Positions 1 through 12,073 of a stretch of DNA of 64,000 bases are shown here, one piece after another (position 1 is the first letter of the stretch; the number at the start of each line of letters is the position of its first letter). The translations under genes and the position numbers were made by a program. The notes beneath the pieces were generated by a model that did no database searches, was not told the DNA's origin, and was given only the letters and a program-made list of their open reading frames with translations. The DNA is taken from positions 935,838 to 999,837 of the forward strand of contig KQ964251.1 of assembly GCA_001566295.1 (NCBI GenBank), given 5' to 3'. The stretch comes from Microdochium bolleyi (lineage: Eukaryota; Ascomycota; Sordariomycetes; Xylariales; Microdochiaceae).

Positions 1-794
1 AGGAGTTACAGGACGAGGAAGACATACTCCTGTGGTCCAGATGCTCGCCAAACTCAAAGTAGCCGTGGCCACGGGCGGTGATGTGGAAGTCTCCCTGGAC
101 CTTGTTCAGGTCGAGGCTCCCGTAGATACGGCACGAGTCGGCATTGCCGCCCTTCACCTTCGGCGTCTTTGCCCACTTGGCCTTCTTCTTGCCCTGGTGC
201 ACAATATCGTGCACATGTTCCTCTCCGAAGCCCTCGTCATGCCAGCCGGCGCCCGTGACCGCCCGGCCTTGGGCGTCTGCAGACAGCTTGTGAATTCCCG
301 TGGTGTCGACCCACTGGGACCAGTTGGTGGCGTCCTCACGCAGCTTCTTGTCGGCAAAGATGCGGTCGCCCGCGGCGTCTTGCACGTTGACGTCGAGGTC
401 CTTGCACTGCATCCGCAGCACGATGTCGAGGTTGATTTGCATCTCGTGGCCAACGCCCTTCTCCACGGCGAACGTGTGGTTCTCCTCACCCTGCCACCAC
501 CGTCCGAGCTCGGCCCAGAGGAGCATCAGGGATACCAAGGCCATGACGACCGTCCATTTCCCGCCGTCTGATGTTCGTGTTACGTATTGGGGTTTTGACT
601 TGGCTGTGTGAGAAGCAAGGAGAACAAGTTAGCCATGGTCGATGTCAAGCATAGCCAGAGCAGCTGGCTGCTGAGGGTTGCTGGAGGTGCCAGGTATGGG
701 TTCGTGACATACGGAATGCATCAAAGGCACGGACGAAGCCACTTGACTCTGGCTCCTCGCCAAATCGGTGCTTCTCGTCGAAGCCGTTCATCAT
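1..794 (-). CDS. ERV41: Erv41/ERGIC2-like ER-Golgi cargo receptor (5' part only)
   Basis: This is the N-terminal part of an Erv41/ERGIC2 family protein, which cycles in COPII/COPI vesicles with Erv46 and retrieves ER proteins. Exon 1 is 713-794 (ATG at 792-794) and exon 2 is 28-603. They are joined over a 109-nt GTATGT...CACAG intron, giving the join FDAFPKSKPQYVTRTSDGGK. Exon 2 encodes a hydrophobic segment (VVMALVSLMLLWAEL) followed by the lumenal family sequence HTFAVEKGVGHEMQINLDIV and NVQDAAGDRIFADKKL. A GTATGT donor at 26-27 ends exon 2, so positions 1-27 are intron and the rest of the gene lies outside the window. The visible part is about 219 residues of an expected 350-400. Family identity is clear from sequence; the edge donor is inferred. 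Confidence 0.88.
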
Positions 795-1815
795 GGTGAC
801 GGTTGTGCTCTGGAGTCGTACTGTAGGTATCGTGGGGGCGGACAAGCGGATGAAGGTTGGCAAAGGGTTGAAGTAGTTCGCTGTATGACTCAGATTCGCA
901 TCACTGCCAACAAGGCGCAGCGACTTCCAGACTCCGTCGTGGTCCGGGTCTGGAGCGATTGGAACGTTGTTCGCTTCGTCGTCGTACCGCAGCCGGTGCG
1001 GGCTCGAAAGAGGTCCTGGCGGTCGTCCAGGGTCGACGGAGAGTCGGCAGGCCTAGTATCGTGGAATCGCCAGGACTCAGCTGGATAGAATGCCTTTGAA
1101 TTGGCTCTGAGCAGCCTGGCCTAGCTAGTAGTCAGGAGCAAGTCTGCTTGGTGTGGCAGGGTGGTGATCGCAATGCTGCTTGCTGCTCGGCTCGTCGCGC
1201 GCTCTCCTGCTCCTGTGGTGGGACTAGCTCAGCAGCCCTGAGAGGACAACTTGCACCAAGCTGCGGGTCTGCGACAGTCAGGGTCTGGTATCCTAGATCC
1301 GCCCAGGCCCTGCCTGCGTCTCCAGCCCGCAGCGCGTTCCAGGCGCACCCCCATTAGCGACGGAACCTGACGTCCGCCACAGATAGCCTTGACCCAATCT
1401 GGACTGCCGTGAGACCACTTGCAGCCGCGACCGAGAGCTCTTCATATTAGTACTGCTTGTCCTCACGACATCTTTCGATCACTTGCACCCTTGCTTTTGG
1501 ACATGGTTCACTAGAATTTGTGCTAGCTTCAAGGTAAAGAGTGTAGCGAGTATTGTAAACTCCGCGGCATAGCAATCTGGAATGGCCGTGTTGTTCTCCA
1601 AGGCAAGCCCCCAAATGAAAATAAAACCAAGCATAAATCCCAGATGGCAACTTCTCGGAAATTCAGATCCAATTGCATTGGTTGCAAATAAAGAAAAACC
1701 CAAAGCAAAGTAACACGGTACACATAAGCTCACATACGCGTCCTCATTCTCGAGCTTTTCACCTCGAACGCCTTTGCTGACCCATGATCAGTTTTGCTGA
1801 GGCATGAGTGCCAGT
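795..1815. other. Intergenic: Erv41 promoter side and NBR1 3' region
   Basis: No recognisable gene. The part next to 794 should hold the Erv41 promoter and 5' leader. Positions about 1450-1760 are visibly richer in A and T than the surroundings and lie directly downstream of the NBR1-like stop codon, so they are most simply its 3' UTR and polyadenylation region. Short ORFs here show no domain. Confidence 0.5.
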
Positions 1816-4525
1816 TCACTTGCGGCTCGGGACCAACTTGGGCTGCTCAGGGAGGTACTCCTCGTCTGATGCATCCAAGATTTCGTACTCCTCGTCGGTC
1901 ATGAAACCATCGTCGGAGTCGTTGGCCCAGGTATCAACCTCAGCACAGTCCTCAAACTCTTCCTCGCCGCGGTCCATGGCAGGCATGCTAGCTGTCTCCG
2001 TTGCAGTCTCGGTCTGAGTATCGGTCACGTTGTCCTGGATGATGCTTGCCGAGGGCGATTCGTGCTCGAGCTTCGGGATGATCATCTGGCTCCGGACGGG
2101 CTCTTCAACCTGCTTCGTGACCACGGGTCTCCGAACAGTGACGTCGCACCAGAGCTTGTGGCCGAACCTGAGGCCATCACTGGTCGTCAGACGCCAGTAC
2201 GAGACCACCTTGCCCTCGCGGTCAGGTGTGCGCATCAACACGGAGAAGGGGACCTCCTGGCCGGGCTCAACGGGGTGAGCCAGCACGTTCGACTCGGACG
2301 CTGACACGAGCTCATTAACGCCGGCGGGGTGGGTGGGATCAACAGCACCCATGTAATCGCCACCAATGAACTTGACAGCACACCCAACGGGCCAGGGTGA
2401 GGTGCCCTCGTTGCGAAGAGTCCAGGTCTGCCTGAAGACGTGGTTGGGAGGGTAGACGGACCCGTCAGCAACGGTGTCACGCTGGAAAGTAGCAACAAGT
2501 GTGGCATCACGCTTCGGCTCGTTCTTGACCGCTGGGATTGGCGCCACGGGTTTGGGGGCCTCTACGGCAGGTGCCTCCACAGGCGCGGACTCCGTTGGCT
2601 TGACATCAACGACAGTCTGGACAGGTGATGCGGCGATGCTGTCCCGGGACGACGGTGCGAGGGCGGCAGGAGCGCCTGAGGCCTGGCGATTCGTGCGACG
2701 ATCGCCCATTGGAGGGAGGCGCTGGCCGTCCTCATGCTCTCCCAGAGTAGTGACGCTAACGTGGCGGACTGGGGTCCTGAACTTGATGAGAGGATGAGTC
2801 TTGTTGTGCTCATTGGCAGGACTGGCTTCGCAGTTGGCGCAGAAGTCGGTATCGTGGCACACAGCGCACTTGTAGCGATCGCCGACAATGTACCGAGTGA
2901 GACCACCCTTTGAAGAGCACAGAGGGCCATCACAGCGGATGCCGTAGTGAGTAGTCGACGGGCTAGGGCGAGCCGCAGGGTGCGTCAGTGCCTCGTAGAT
3001 AGGGACGAAGCGGTGGTTTGGGTGGATGAAGTTCGCGTTCTGCACGCAGTCGGAGCAGTAGTCCCAATCCGGGCAGTCGAGGCACTTGTGGCGAACACCA
3101 CGAACGTAGCGTTCACAGCCATCGCAGATGGCGTTGTGAAGCACATTACGGCCAGCAGCTAGGCGAGTGGACACTGCCTGTTCAAAGACAGTGCCCTTGA
3201 CTGCAGCACCGAAAGTGTGCCTGGGGTGGTGACCATGCTGGTCGGCCACAAAACAACCCTTACACAAGTCGAAATCGTCGCATGTGTTGCAGTGGACAAA
3301 GTTCTGCTCGGGGAACTCCTGGACGCAGCTGTTGCAAGTCCGAGCGTTGTAAGCAGTGCTCCAAGTTGGGATTGAACTAACGCGGCAAGACGCTGCCTCC
3401 AGAGGACGGAGAGGCAGATCCATAATGGAGACCGTAGGCGCGCTGGAAGGAACAATTGGAGCGGGCGTGGGGGGTTTCTTGGTGCTGAGGATACGAGCGG
3501 TCGTGCTTTGAGTGATCTCGCCGTCCTTGATTGTTCTCTTGATCAGCCAGTGGCTGTCGTCGTTGCAAGTGACGCCAGAGTTGACACACTCCTGGCATAG
3601 GTCAAAGTCACCATCATCGCATTTGGAGCAGTGGAAGTGAGCATCGGGGACTGCCTTATCACACTTGTTGCAGCACACGGTGAATGGGCGCTTGGAGAAG
3701 GTGAAAGCCGGGATGAACGGGACAGGCTGCTCCTGCAGGGTTTCCTGAGAGGTCTGGTAGTGCAGCGAATCCGGCGAGGCTTCCCGTGTCTCAGAAGCAG
3801 ACGCGGCGGGCTCGCTCGCTGCGAGTGTCGAGTTTGAGGGAGACACCTGCGGATGGTTGTCAGCAGCCGAGCATAGACCTCAATAGAGATGGTGCAATGA
3901 GCGGAAGGGTAAGATGACGCAAACTCAATGCAGGAATGGTCCGCGGTTCCGCAGGGTCAACTGAGTCACACGCTGGCAAACCATAATGGTGATAGATGAA
4001 ATGGCTACTCACGAATTCCGGCTCGGCGGTAGGCGTGGCCTCGACCTCCAGCTCATCCTCAACAGTCGCGGGCTGGGGCACAACCAGCGCGGGAGTTGCG
4101 AGCGGAGTATTCACGCGCAGCTTAAGCTTGTGCTTGGCCTTCGCAGCTCGGAAAAGCTGCTTGTAGACCTGGATGTTGTCCTTCTCGATGACAACGAAGG
4201 CGGCGGCAGAGTCGGAGTACCGCTCGATCAAAGTGGCCGTGTCCGGGGCAATCTGCAGGAAATGGCGGAGCTGGTAGGCGACGATGTTAGTCGTGTGATC
4301 GGGAACAAACTTGGAAGAGTGATGCTCCAGGAGACTCGAGGCACAGGTTCCCCAGGGAATGACGACCGTCTCCTGAGTGCAAGGTGAGGGACTACCGACC
4401 TTGTCCTCGAGCGTGCCCATGGTAAGGTCTCGCAGAGGGAGCTTGAAGCGCTTGGCAGAGCCATCATGGTTGACCTTGAGGGTGATGAGGGTATCGAGAG
4501 ACGTTGTTGCTGCCGGGGCGGCCAT
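1816..4525 (-). CDS. NBR1: NBR1-type selective autophagy receptor (PB1, four ZZ fingers, FW domain)
   Basis: Three exons (4400-4525, 4013-4270, 1816-3846; introns 129 and 166 nt, all phase 0) encode about 804 residues. Residues about 14-115 form a PB1 domain (LKVNHDGSAKRFKL). Four ZZ zinc fingers follow at roughly 170-236, 293-340, 365-413 and 430-486, with CxxC pairs and closing histidines (for example CDGCERYVRGVRHKC). A four-tryptophan FW (NBR1-like) domain spans about 572-698 (RQTWTLRNEGTSPWPVGC). Family role: PB1-based oligomerisation, cargo binding through the ZZ/FW region, and delivery to the vacuole by Atg8. Near the C-terminus an acidic stretch with YEIL (about 781-784, context DEEYEIL) is a good Atg8-interacting (LIR) candidate. 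I see no C-terminal UBA domain, unlike animal NBR1. The first ATG is 42 codons before the first donor. Identity is strong; the LIR is inferred. Confidence 0.93.
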
Positions 4526-7500
4526 GATGGCGACAAGCTGGAGCTGCCAGCGTCGTCGGGGTCAGCCAGCAGTGCCGTGCGGAATGGGATGGCGATGCAG
4601 GCGAATGGAGGATGGTGAAAGGATGGATGATAAGAGATGGGGCGGAGGAAGGGCGAGAGGTGATGATGATGGTGCTGGAGCCCCGAGGTCTAGGATGCGA
4701 GGACGGGGATGGATGGAGTCAGGACGGGGGATGTGGATACCTCGTGCAGCGAGTGACTGCCTGCCAGGTGGGGATGACGGGGGCGGCGCGGCGGGGGTGT
4801 GCCTGCTGGGCCAGGCCACTCACTGCCTGCTCAAGTGGCCACCGCCAGCAAGTGGTCAGAGAGCTCTGACACGCAGTGGCAGAGCGCGGTAGCTTGTCTC
4901 CGCAAGAGGTGCTCACCTGCACTGTTTGACGGCACACCTCGGGAAGGACACAGCGTCCTGGTGAAAGCAGGTCTTGTCTGCAAAGAGAAGGTACTCAAGT
5001 AAGTTAGCGGGCTTGAACTGGAGTTCTCCGGAGAGCCGGGTCCTTGCAAGCTTTGGATGGGCGTATGAGAGGGCCTTATCGCGGGTGTCCGAGGTGCATC
5101 CAAGAGCGGTGTCGGCCTGGGAGCGGTGATGTGGTTGCAGCTGCCCTGTGCAGGGACCGAGTTTGTGCGAGGCGGCTGTGACTGGCGATAGAAGAGAAGC
5201 TAACTTTCGAGAAATCACACTAACGGCACAAGGTGACGGAAGTCCTGCAACGGCTGACTCGGGGCACTTGAAGCTTCCGAGGTGGCCTCGGGCACTTCAG
5301 ACTGATGTCCTGAGGCACTCTCTTTGATCTGCGGGTCTTCATTCCTTGTCCGGCTCTCACCGTGAGAGGCAAATGTGTGCCAGCCGAGCAGGCAGCCTTG
5401 CGCACGCGGACTAGATCTGATGGCGACGTGGACAGCCTACGGCATCATTGTTCTGGACAATCGGGAGAGGTCTGCCTACAAGGCCGGTAGGACATCTGGC
5501 CACGCAAACCGGGCGCTGACACTCGATCGAGCTGGAGCACACGAGCGCTTCACCACTTGAGCATGTTCTCGAACAGATCGACATGTGCCTGGCGTGCAGC
5601 TGATCGAGCTCGAGCTTTGGTCATGGCAAAGTTAACAAGCTCGGGGCGGACAGCACTAAAGTTCGTTCCTGGACACCCGCACATCGGCAACAGTCCGTGC
5701 ATCTGCGATGCCGTCACGTTGCGCATGATGGCGCAATGGGGAACAGTGTCCAGAAGCTTGGAGGTGGCTTTCTTGATGCTGCCGCTCCCAGCTGGAGGTC
5801 GGCTTCGTGGCTCTTGTAGCTCAGGTCGCCGGAGCAGAGATGACAAGACGAGCTCGATGCGGCTCCGTGGGCCTGGACATGAGTCGTCAGGCAAACCCAT
5901 TGACTCGTCGTCATATCATGGGCCATCCTGGCTCGATTGCCAGACCAGTACCCGTCTGCTATTCAGTGCCAAGGCATTCCTGAGTGATCTGCAAGCACCT
6001 GTATTGATGCGCTGAGCTATCTCGACTGCGACAGGCTGCACTATGGCGTCGTCAGTCAGCCTGGCGGATATTCGTTGTTGGGAGATGCCTGTACGCCTCG
6101 GACTAGATCATCTCTCTGTCACCGCTAGAATATTTTAGCTACCTATGGAGTATTGCCATGGACACGGGCATTGCTCCACGACGAGACACATGAGGAACGG
6201 ATGTTGTGTTTTATGGTATGTTGAGAGAGACTCTGGCGAGAGATACTCTTGGTCAAGGGGTCAGTTGTCGACAACGTCGCGTGACCTGGGGCGAGCCGAG
6301 CCGACTCTCTGACATGTACGTGTTCAGGAGACTTCATGCGTGCCCCGCGACCTGACTAGCACTCAATACTTACCACTTTAGCACCAGATCGACGAAGAGT
6401 GCTAGGAATTTACTGCACTGCAACGATGGAGAGCCTTATTTGCCACGGTCAAGGCTGACGGTCTGCATAGCCTGTGTCGTCGCAATGTTGCGTGAAAGGG
6501 AGGGCCGTCCGTGTCGCGAACGTACCCCAGATGGTTCTAGCATCTGCGGGGCAGCCCCAAGTGTCCGCTCTCGCAATGACGCTGATTACTGGCGTCGCAG
6601 ATGCGCCGCACACCTCCGAGAAGCACGCTATTCTGTCCACTGGCGACGGAGTCCTTAGGCGCATTACCACCAGCTCCGGCCCAGTGTTCGTGCGGGGATC
6701 TTGGCCAGGACTGGCGTCACGAGTGCCCCAACAAGAGTGCAGGTCGCAGCATTGACGCTGCGTGCCTCGCAGTCTGAGCTACAGATGCGGCCAGATGTTG
6801 TGTTTTTCGTTCATTTGACCCAAAGAGCAGAAGACGTCAAGCTTGGGCGGAATTCACAGGCACCTGGCATACCGTCGGCCGACTGAAACCATCCACGGTA
6901 TGACGAAACTCAGCTCCATGCAGGGTGTCAGTGCTCAGCGAAATGCTCCCTGTGGTGCTATACGAAAGTAGTTACTAATTTCAAGATGACCAAATCCACT
7001 GCTGTTGCGGTCCTTGATGGCAACGTAGAAAGGGGCACCGAGGAAGGCGATCTGGACAATAAGTGGACATTCATGTTCGAGGTCGCGGCGTGCGTGGACA
7101 GGCCGCACGACGAAGTGTCAACAACGAGAGTCAAACCCGTGAAACCCGCCAAAAGTACCTAATGGTATATTGTGATTGTCGACCAGGACTCATCCTTGGT
7201 CAAACCCGTCCGAGAGGTCACTTCGCGGCCGTTGGCGATGCTGGAACGAGTCGGACACGGCCGCCAGAAAGCAAGACCCTGGACATGTTTGTCGAAACGC
7301 ACACGCCCAGACCGAATGTGGGTCCTCACTCCGACATATGTGGTGAGATGCAGGTCGGTTTAGTGTTATGTTTGGCAGAAGCAAGCAACCAACACATCGC
7401 GGGCCGTCGAGGTGAACAAGCCAGCCGCGATTATTTGCTTATCCCGAGCGGCCATGTCATGTGTGCAAGGTGGGAGCGCGACGAGTCCTCCGCATGGCTC

Positions 7501-8501
7501 ACTATAATATTTGCCAGCGCATAGATTTGGATTCTTTTCAGATTTGAGCCGCCGAGTTGCACCTCATAGGTATGCTGAACTTGCGTTTCACCGGCATGGG
7601 CGATGTTCTTGGGCGACCAGAACGTCCAGGGACTGTGATGCACACACTGAATATGTACATGTACTTGAAGTATGCATGCAATTTGTACTTGCGAGGACCA
7701 ATCCACAAGCGTTGCAGTTGAGGCCAGCAGCTGGCCTGGCAGGCCCTTGTCAGTTTGGCCGTCCATGGACCATGCCATTAGGCGATCCCATCTCAAGCTG
7801 GCACTGCCGGGGGCTAGTCTGGTCCTTGTCCCCACGCCCCAAACCTCTGCTGGGAGCTTATTATGTCAACCCGACCTACCTTAATTTTTGTCCTCTGTTT
7901 GGCATTGCCAAGCTCGTTGTTGCTCCCTCCTCTTGCTGTCTCGCCGCTCCGAGCCATCCAGCATCGCCCGTCCGCCTAGCCTGCCCGCCCGTCAGACCAG
8001 GCTATCGACTGCTGCTCTGCCGCATCGTCTGCACCTCACTTGTCCAAGCCTCTCGAGTGGCATCTCGTTGTCCGCTGCGTTACCGGCTTGTCCGTGTTCG
8101 CTCTATAGTCTCTCGACACCGGCACTCCTCTCGCCGCTCTTGTTCGAGAACGACCGCCCAGCCTCCGTCCGGAGGTCCGAAAAGCGCGCTTGTGCTCGAT
8201 AGTCAAGCGAACTTAGTCGCCATCATCATATTCCCCGACGAGACAACGGCACGGAGAGCCTCGCACGCGCTCGTCACCAACAGACCCGCATCTTTGCGGA
8301 CGTTGTGTCATCATCAGCTTCAGCCATTTGAGCAAGGTCTCCCGACGGCAACATCCTTCTTCTTCGTCATTCATAGTTCGATACTCTTTACGACATTCGT
8401 ACAAGCTTCTTATCGGTTAAAGCGAGCGACCTCGACGTCCACTTGTTCGTTGCTCAACAATAGAGATCCCCATCCGGAACCCGCAAACGATATCCCACAG
8501 C
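4526..8501. other. Divergent intergenic region between NBR1-like and Barentsz-like genes
   Basis: About 4 kb between two outward-facing genes, containing both promoters and leaders. Many overlapping ORFs exist on both strands, but none shows a recognisable domain or a convincing exon series. The stop-free frame from 7511 that runs past 8502 lacks an initial ATG (it begins with TTG) and overlaps the Barentsz-like start in another frame, so I treat it as leader sequence. The last 500 bases are pyrimidine-rich with CTC/TCT tracts, as is common before fungal start codons. Confidence 0.5.
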
Positions 8502-10705
8502 ATGGCAGCTCCTCAGCGTCGGAGAAAGTTGATTGGGCGCCGCCGTCGTGTAGAGGATGAAGGTGACGAGGAAGTTGGTGTCGATCAGCTCGACCTTGAC
8601 GATGATTCACTTAGCGATGGGTCATTGGGCTCCGATGATGTCGACCCGGCGGACGACAGCGACACGAGCAACGTCGATGATGGCTCTACCGCCGATTCGA
8701 AGGGCAACAAGGCCAACGGTCGCAAGTCTCACACGAATGGCAAGAAGAAATCGGGTCAGGCAAGAGGTGGCCGTGACGAACAAGCAAAAGCGACGCGGAC
8801 TGAAGGCAATGCGGACACACAGGCCATGCCTAACTGTGCGGAAGAGGTGGAGAACACAGACCGGCCACAGGCGCTGGAAAATGGCGATTCGCAACAGACC
8901 ACGGAGCACTCGAATGCCCCCATCGTGGTCTCTTCGACTGCCGGTGCCTTAGGGAGCGGTGACCAGTCAGTCTCGCGAGACCGGCCAAGAAGGGAGCATG
9001 ATGAGTATCGGCGGAAACGAGACGAGGACCCGGCCTTTGTGCCCAACAGGGGGGCTTTCTTCATGCATGATCACCGGCACGCAGGACCCTCTGCGAATGG
9101 CTTCCGCCCGTTCGGCAGAGGAGGCCGAGGTCGTGGTCGTGGAGGCATTGGAGGCCCCTTTGCTCCAGTTAGGTGAGTACGGCCATGCATAGACACTGAT
9201 CCCGCAAGAGCGTGTCACATCCCTCCAAGCGCACTGCAATACTGATCAAATTCTCGCGCAGCCAACACGTACATCACCAAGCGGACCCGATCGTGAGCGC
9301 ACCATGGGCTCACGACATGCATGATACCGTCTCCCAACCGCCGTCCATACGAGCCCCTCGACACTCTATTACAAGCGATGCTCCGCTCAACGGCGATGGT
9401 TTCATTCCTACGTGTCCCGCAAGCTCGGAGCCGATCAACCGCAAGATGTCCCACGAAAGACATCTTGGGAACGTGCAGATCAGAGTCGCCTTGTCTCCGA
9501 CGAAAGCGCCGAAGGTTTTCCCTGGCATACCAGTGAAACAATACACAAAGCTGCCCGATCACAGGCCACCGCTCCGACGCGATAAGCCTGTCCGGATCTC
9601 TATTCCGAATTTCCCCCCACGATACGTCTTCCCCGCTACCGATCGTTCCTTCATCTTCATACCCCGTGCGCTGCGACCCAACCAGCAGCGCCTGAGGGGC
9701 AAGCCCAGGTCCGGTCTTGGTTCTGTTGGTGGCTATTCGAGGAGAACAAGCATAGTAGGAGGAAGCTACTACGCAGGCAGCGCATACTCGCCTAGTGTTG
9801 GTATGAGCCGCCGATCTTCAATTGTGATGGACATGGGCCGGAACATGATCACTTCACCTACGGGTTCTGCGATATCCCGGGCGCCCATGGCTCACGATCC
9901 CGCTCGTCCTGTGGTGCGTCTTCCACCGTCGGGCCGGCCTAGCTTCACGGCCGTGCAGGGCGATGACCCGGCTGCACGAAACTATCCACCTGCCATGCCG
10001 TATGGGAGCATGGACCCTAGACAGCCTCGCCCTCATCCCTTGCCTCAGAAGCCGATACTTCAAGAAAACCGTACTGTCCAGCTGCCTATGCACCAGCCTC
10101 GGCCTCAGAAGCATCTATCCGTTGCCGATATAGAGCCTTCGCACATGCAACAACCTGCGGCCCAGCCCTACGAGCAGGCCTTCCACCAACAGGTACCTGT
10201 GCAAGTCTCCAACACCCTCGAGCATTCTCGGCATGCCTCTTATCCGTCACAGCATTCTATTGGAACGCCGCTGTCACAGATTCCGGAGCGTGCCATTCAC
10301 GCTGCCCCGTTCCACCCAACACATTTTTCGCAGCCAAACTACTACCCTCCGTACCAGACGATGCAGCCCCAATACGGCCAGTACTACCCACAGGGCCCGT
10401 ATCCCAACTCTGGAAACCCCCATGCTGCGGGTGTCAACTATCCTGCCGGAATGCCGCCAAACCAGCCCCCAATGGACGGAGGTGCAGGCCCAGGTGGAGC
10501 GAATCTCGTTGCGCAAGAGGTCAATGGCATGGTCTATTACTACGATGCTGCTCAGATTCCGCCACCTATGCCGTCATACAACCCTTACTCAGCACCTCAG
10601 CAGAACTACCCAGTACCAGGCAGCGGCTTTGGTACGAACGGCATGGTCACTCCCAGCCCGGATGGTTTCTACTACCCGCCTTCAGGCACTGTTTACTACT
10701 CCTAG
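8502..10705 (+). CDS. Btz (CASC3/Barentsz) domain protein, exon-junction complex type
   Basis: Two exons (8502-9172 and 9262-10705; 89-nt intron GTGAGT...GCGCAG) encode about 704 residues. The N-terminus is basic, then acidic (RRRKLIGRRRR, then runs of D/E/S). Residues about 172-192 carry the eIF4AIII-binding Btz signature (RDEDPAFVPNRGAFFMHDHR), followed by an RG-rich stretch. The domain continues across the intron with PIVSAPWAHDMHD, which confirms the join. The remaining 450 residues are low-complexity and rich in Pro, Gln and Tyr (QPNYYPPYQTMQPQYGQYYP), probably disordered. In animals the domain clamps eIF4A3 and RNA in the exon-junction complex and supports mRNA localisation and decay. 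The role here is inferred from the domain only. It converges with the GT31 gene downstream. Confidence 0.9.
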
Positions 10706-12073
10706 ATGGCCATGCCAGTGTCTGTAGACATGATAGGAACGCAGCTGCTTGGACCGAACGTTGTCGATCTCGTACCGCACCGGGAGGCATGTTAAATACA
10801 TTGCTTTCGAGGCTCGTCTTGGGTGAGGTCCCTGGACGACACGCAAAACCTTTGGGCACTTCAAAGACGGCCTGAACAATGCAACTGTACGGCCTGGCAT
10901 CGGACTTCTGACAGGCGACCTCCCACGCGGCGAGTATGTGCACAGTTGGAAATCGACGTCGAAGATGAGGCTATTGCGATTGTCAGCAGCAAGGTCTGCA
11001 GGCACCTTGCCCGCTGGACTTCCTCGCATGCGTGGAGGGCGAGACTGGACTGGTTCTTTTTGGCAGATGGCCTGCTGCACAGCTCGGTCCACAAATTTTA
11101 CATTTGCTCACAAGCATGGCTGCAGCATTCCCTTTGCCTGGCGTCTGGACCTGTGGACTCGGAGCAGGGTAGGGGCCAGTTTGTATATGTTAGTGCGGTA
11201 AAATGTCGAGTGGGAGTAGCATCGGGCAGTGTGCCGGAAGGGAAGAGGACGGATCAGAGATGTGGAAGAAAAAGAGGCTTAGAGACAAAACATGAATTAT
11301 GACTGTATTCCCAAGGAGGGAAGAGACTCATTATCTAATGGTGTCTTCTCCCCGTCGCTCGGGGGAAGGCGTGCCGCCAACAAACTTGTTGCCTCTGCGA
11401 TCAAGTGCGCCCCGCGACGCTTCTGCTTTCTGTTCGTGGGCTTGCCATGCGTGCGATAGGTATTCTTTAGGCCTGGCGACGAGCTTCACGCGACCTAGTC
11501 GTCCTGTGGAATGTCATCTGTTCACGATAAAACATGGCTAGATCGTGTCGAGTAGATCTGATTGCACATGAACATGTCTTTGAGCAAAAAGACGGCATCG
11601 TAGCCTTCTTGGCAGGAGGAAAAGTATATACATTATTGAGAAGCTCTATCGGGGGGAAAAGCAAACGCTGTTCTATAGTACTGGGGCGCCATCTTGAATC
11701 ATGTTGTTCATAAGTGTGCAAGTCAAGGGCCTGGCGCCTGGTTCGCAAGCTGCCAGTCGGCACGGCCTTGCAATCCTGCTGGTCTTACTGTGCACGCTGC
11801 GCTTTTCTGGAAGCCGCTTGACTGTTGTGGCATGTAGGAATGAGCTTGGCTGAATAGGGGAGCGCTACCGACCTTGGCGTGCAAGAGCACGCGATATGTG
11901 ACTATGCATGCTTCCGTGGCTGTCGTCTTGCGGGCAAGATGCTTGATTGCTTGTGAAGCCAACGTGTGGGTATCGGCAGGCCTGCAACCGTGCCGTGGCG
12001 GGATTATGCTTGCCCCAGGTGGACAGTGTGGGAAGTCGAACTGCCCGAGGCCGTTGAGTAAACTCAAGGCTGC
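10706..12073. other. Convergent intergenic region (3' ends of Btz-like and GT31 genes)
   Basis: Between two stop codons facing each other. No domain is found in any frame. A short imperfect tandem (CTCAAGGCTG, at 12063-12082) lies just beyond the GT31 stop. Confidence 0.5.

Noticed and set aside
1479..1733. Hydrophobic 84-codon minus-strand ORF
   Set aside because: It begins without a supported context, sits in the AT-richer 3' UTR region of the NBR1-like gene, and overlaps other ORFs of similar look.
7511..8560. Long plus-strand open frame before and over the Barentsz-like start
   Set aside because: It starts with TTG, has low-complexity Arg/Ser/Pro/Cys content without a domain, and overlaps a well-supported start codon in another frame. 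Treated as leader.
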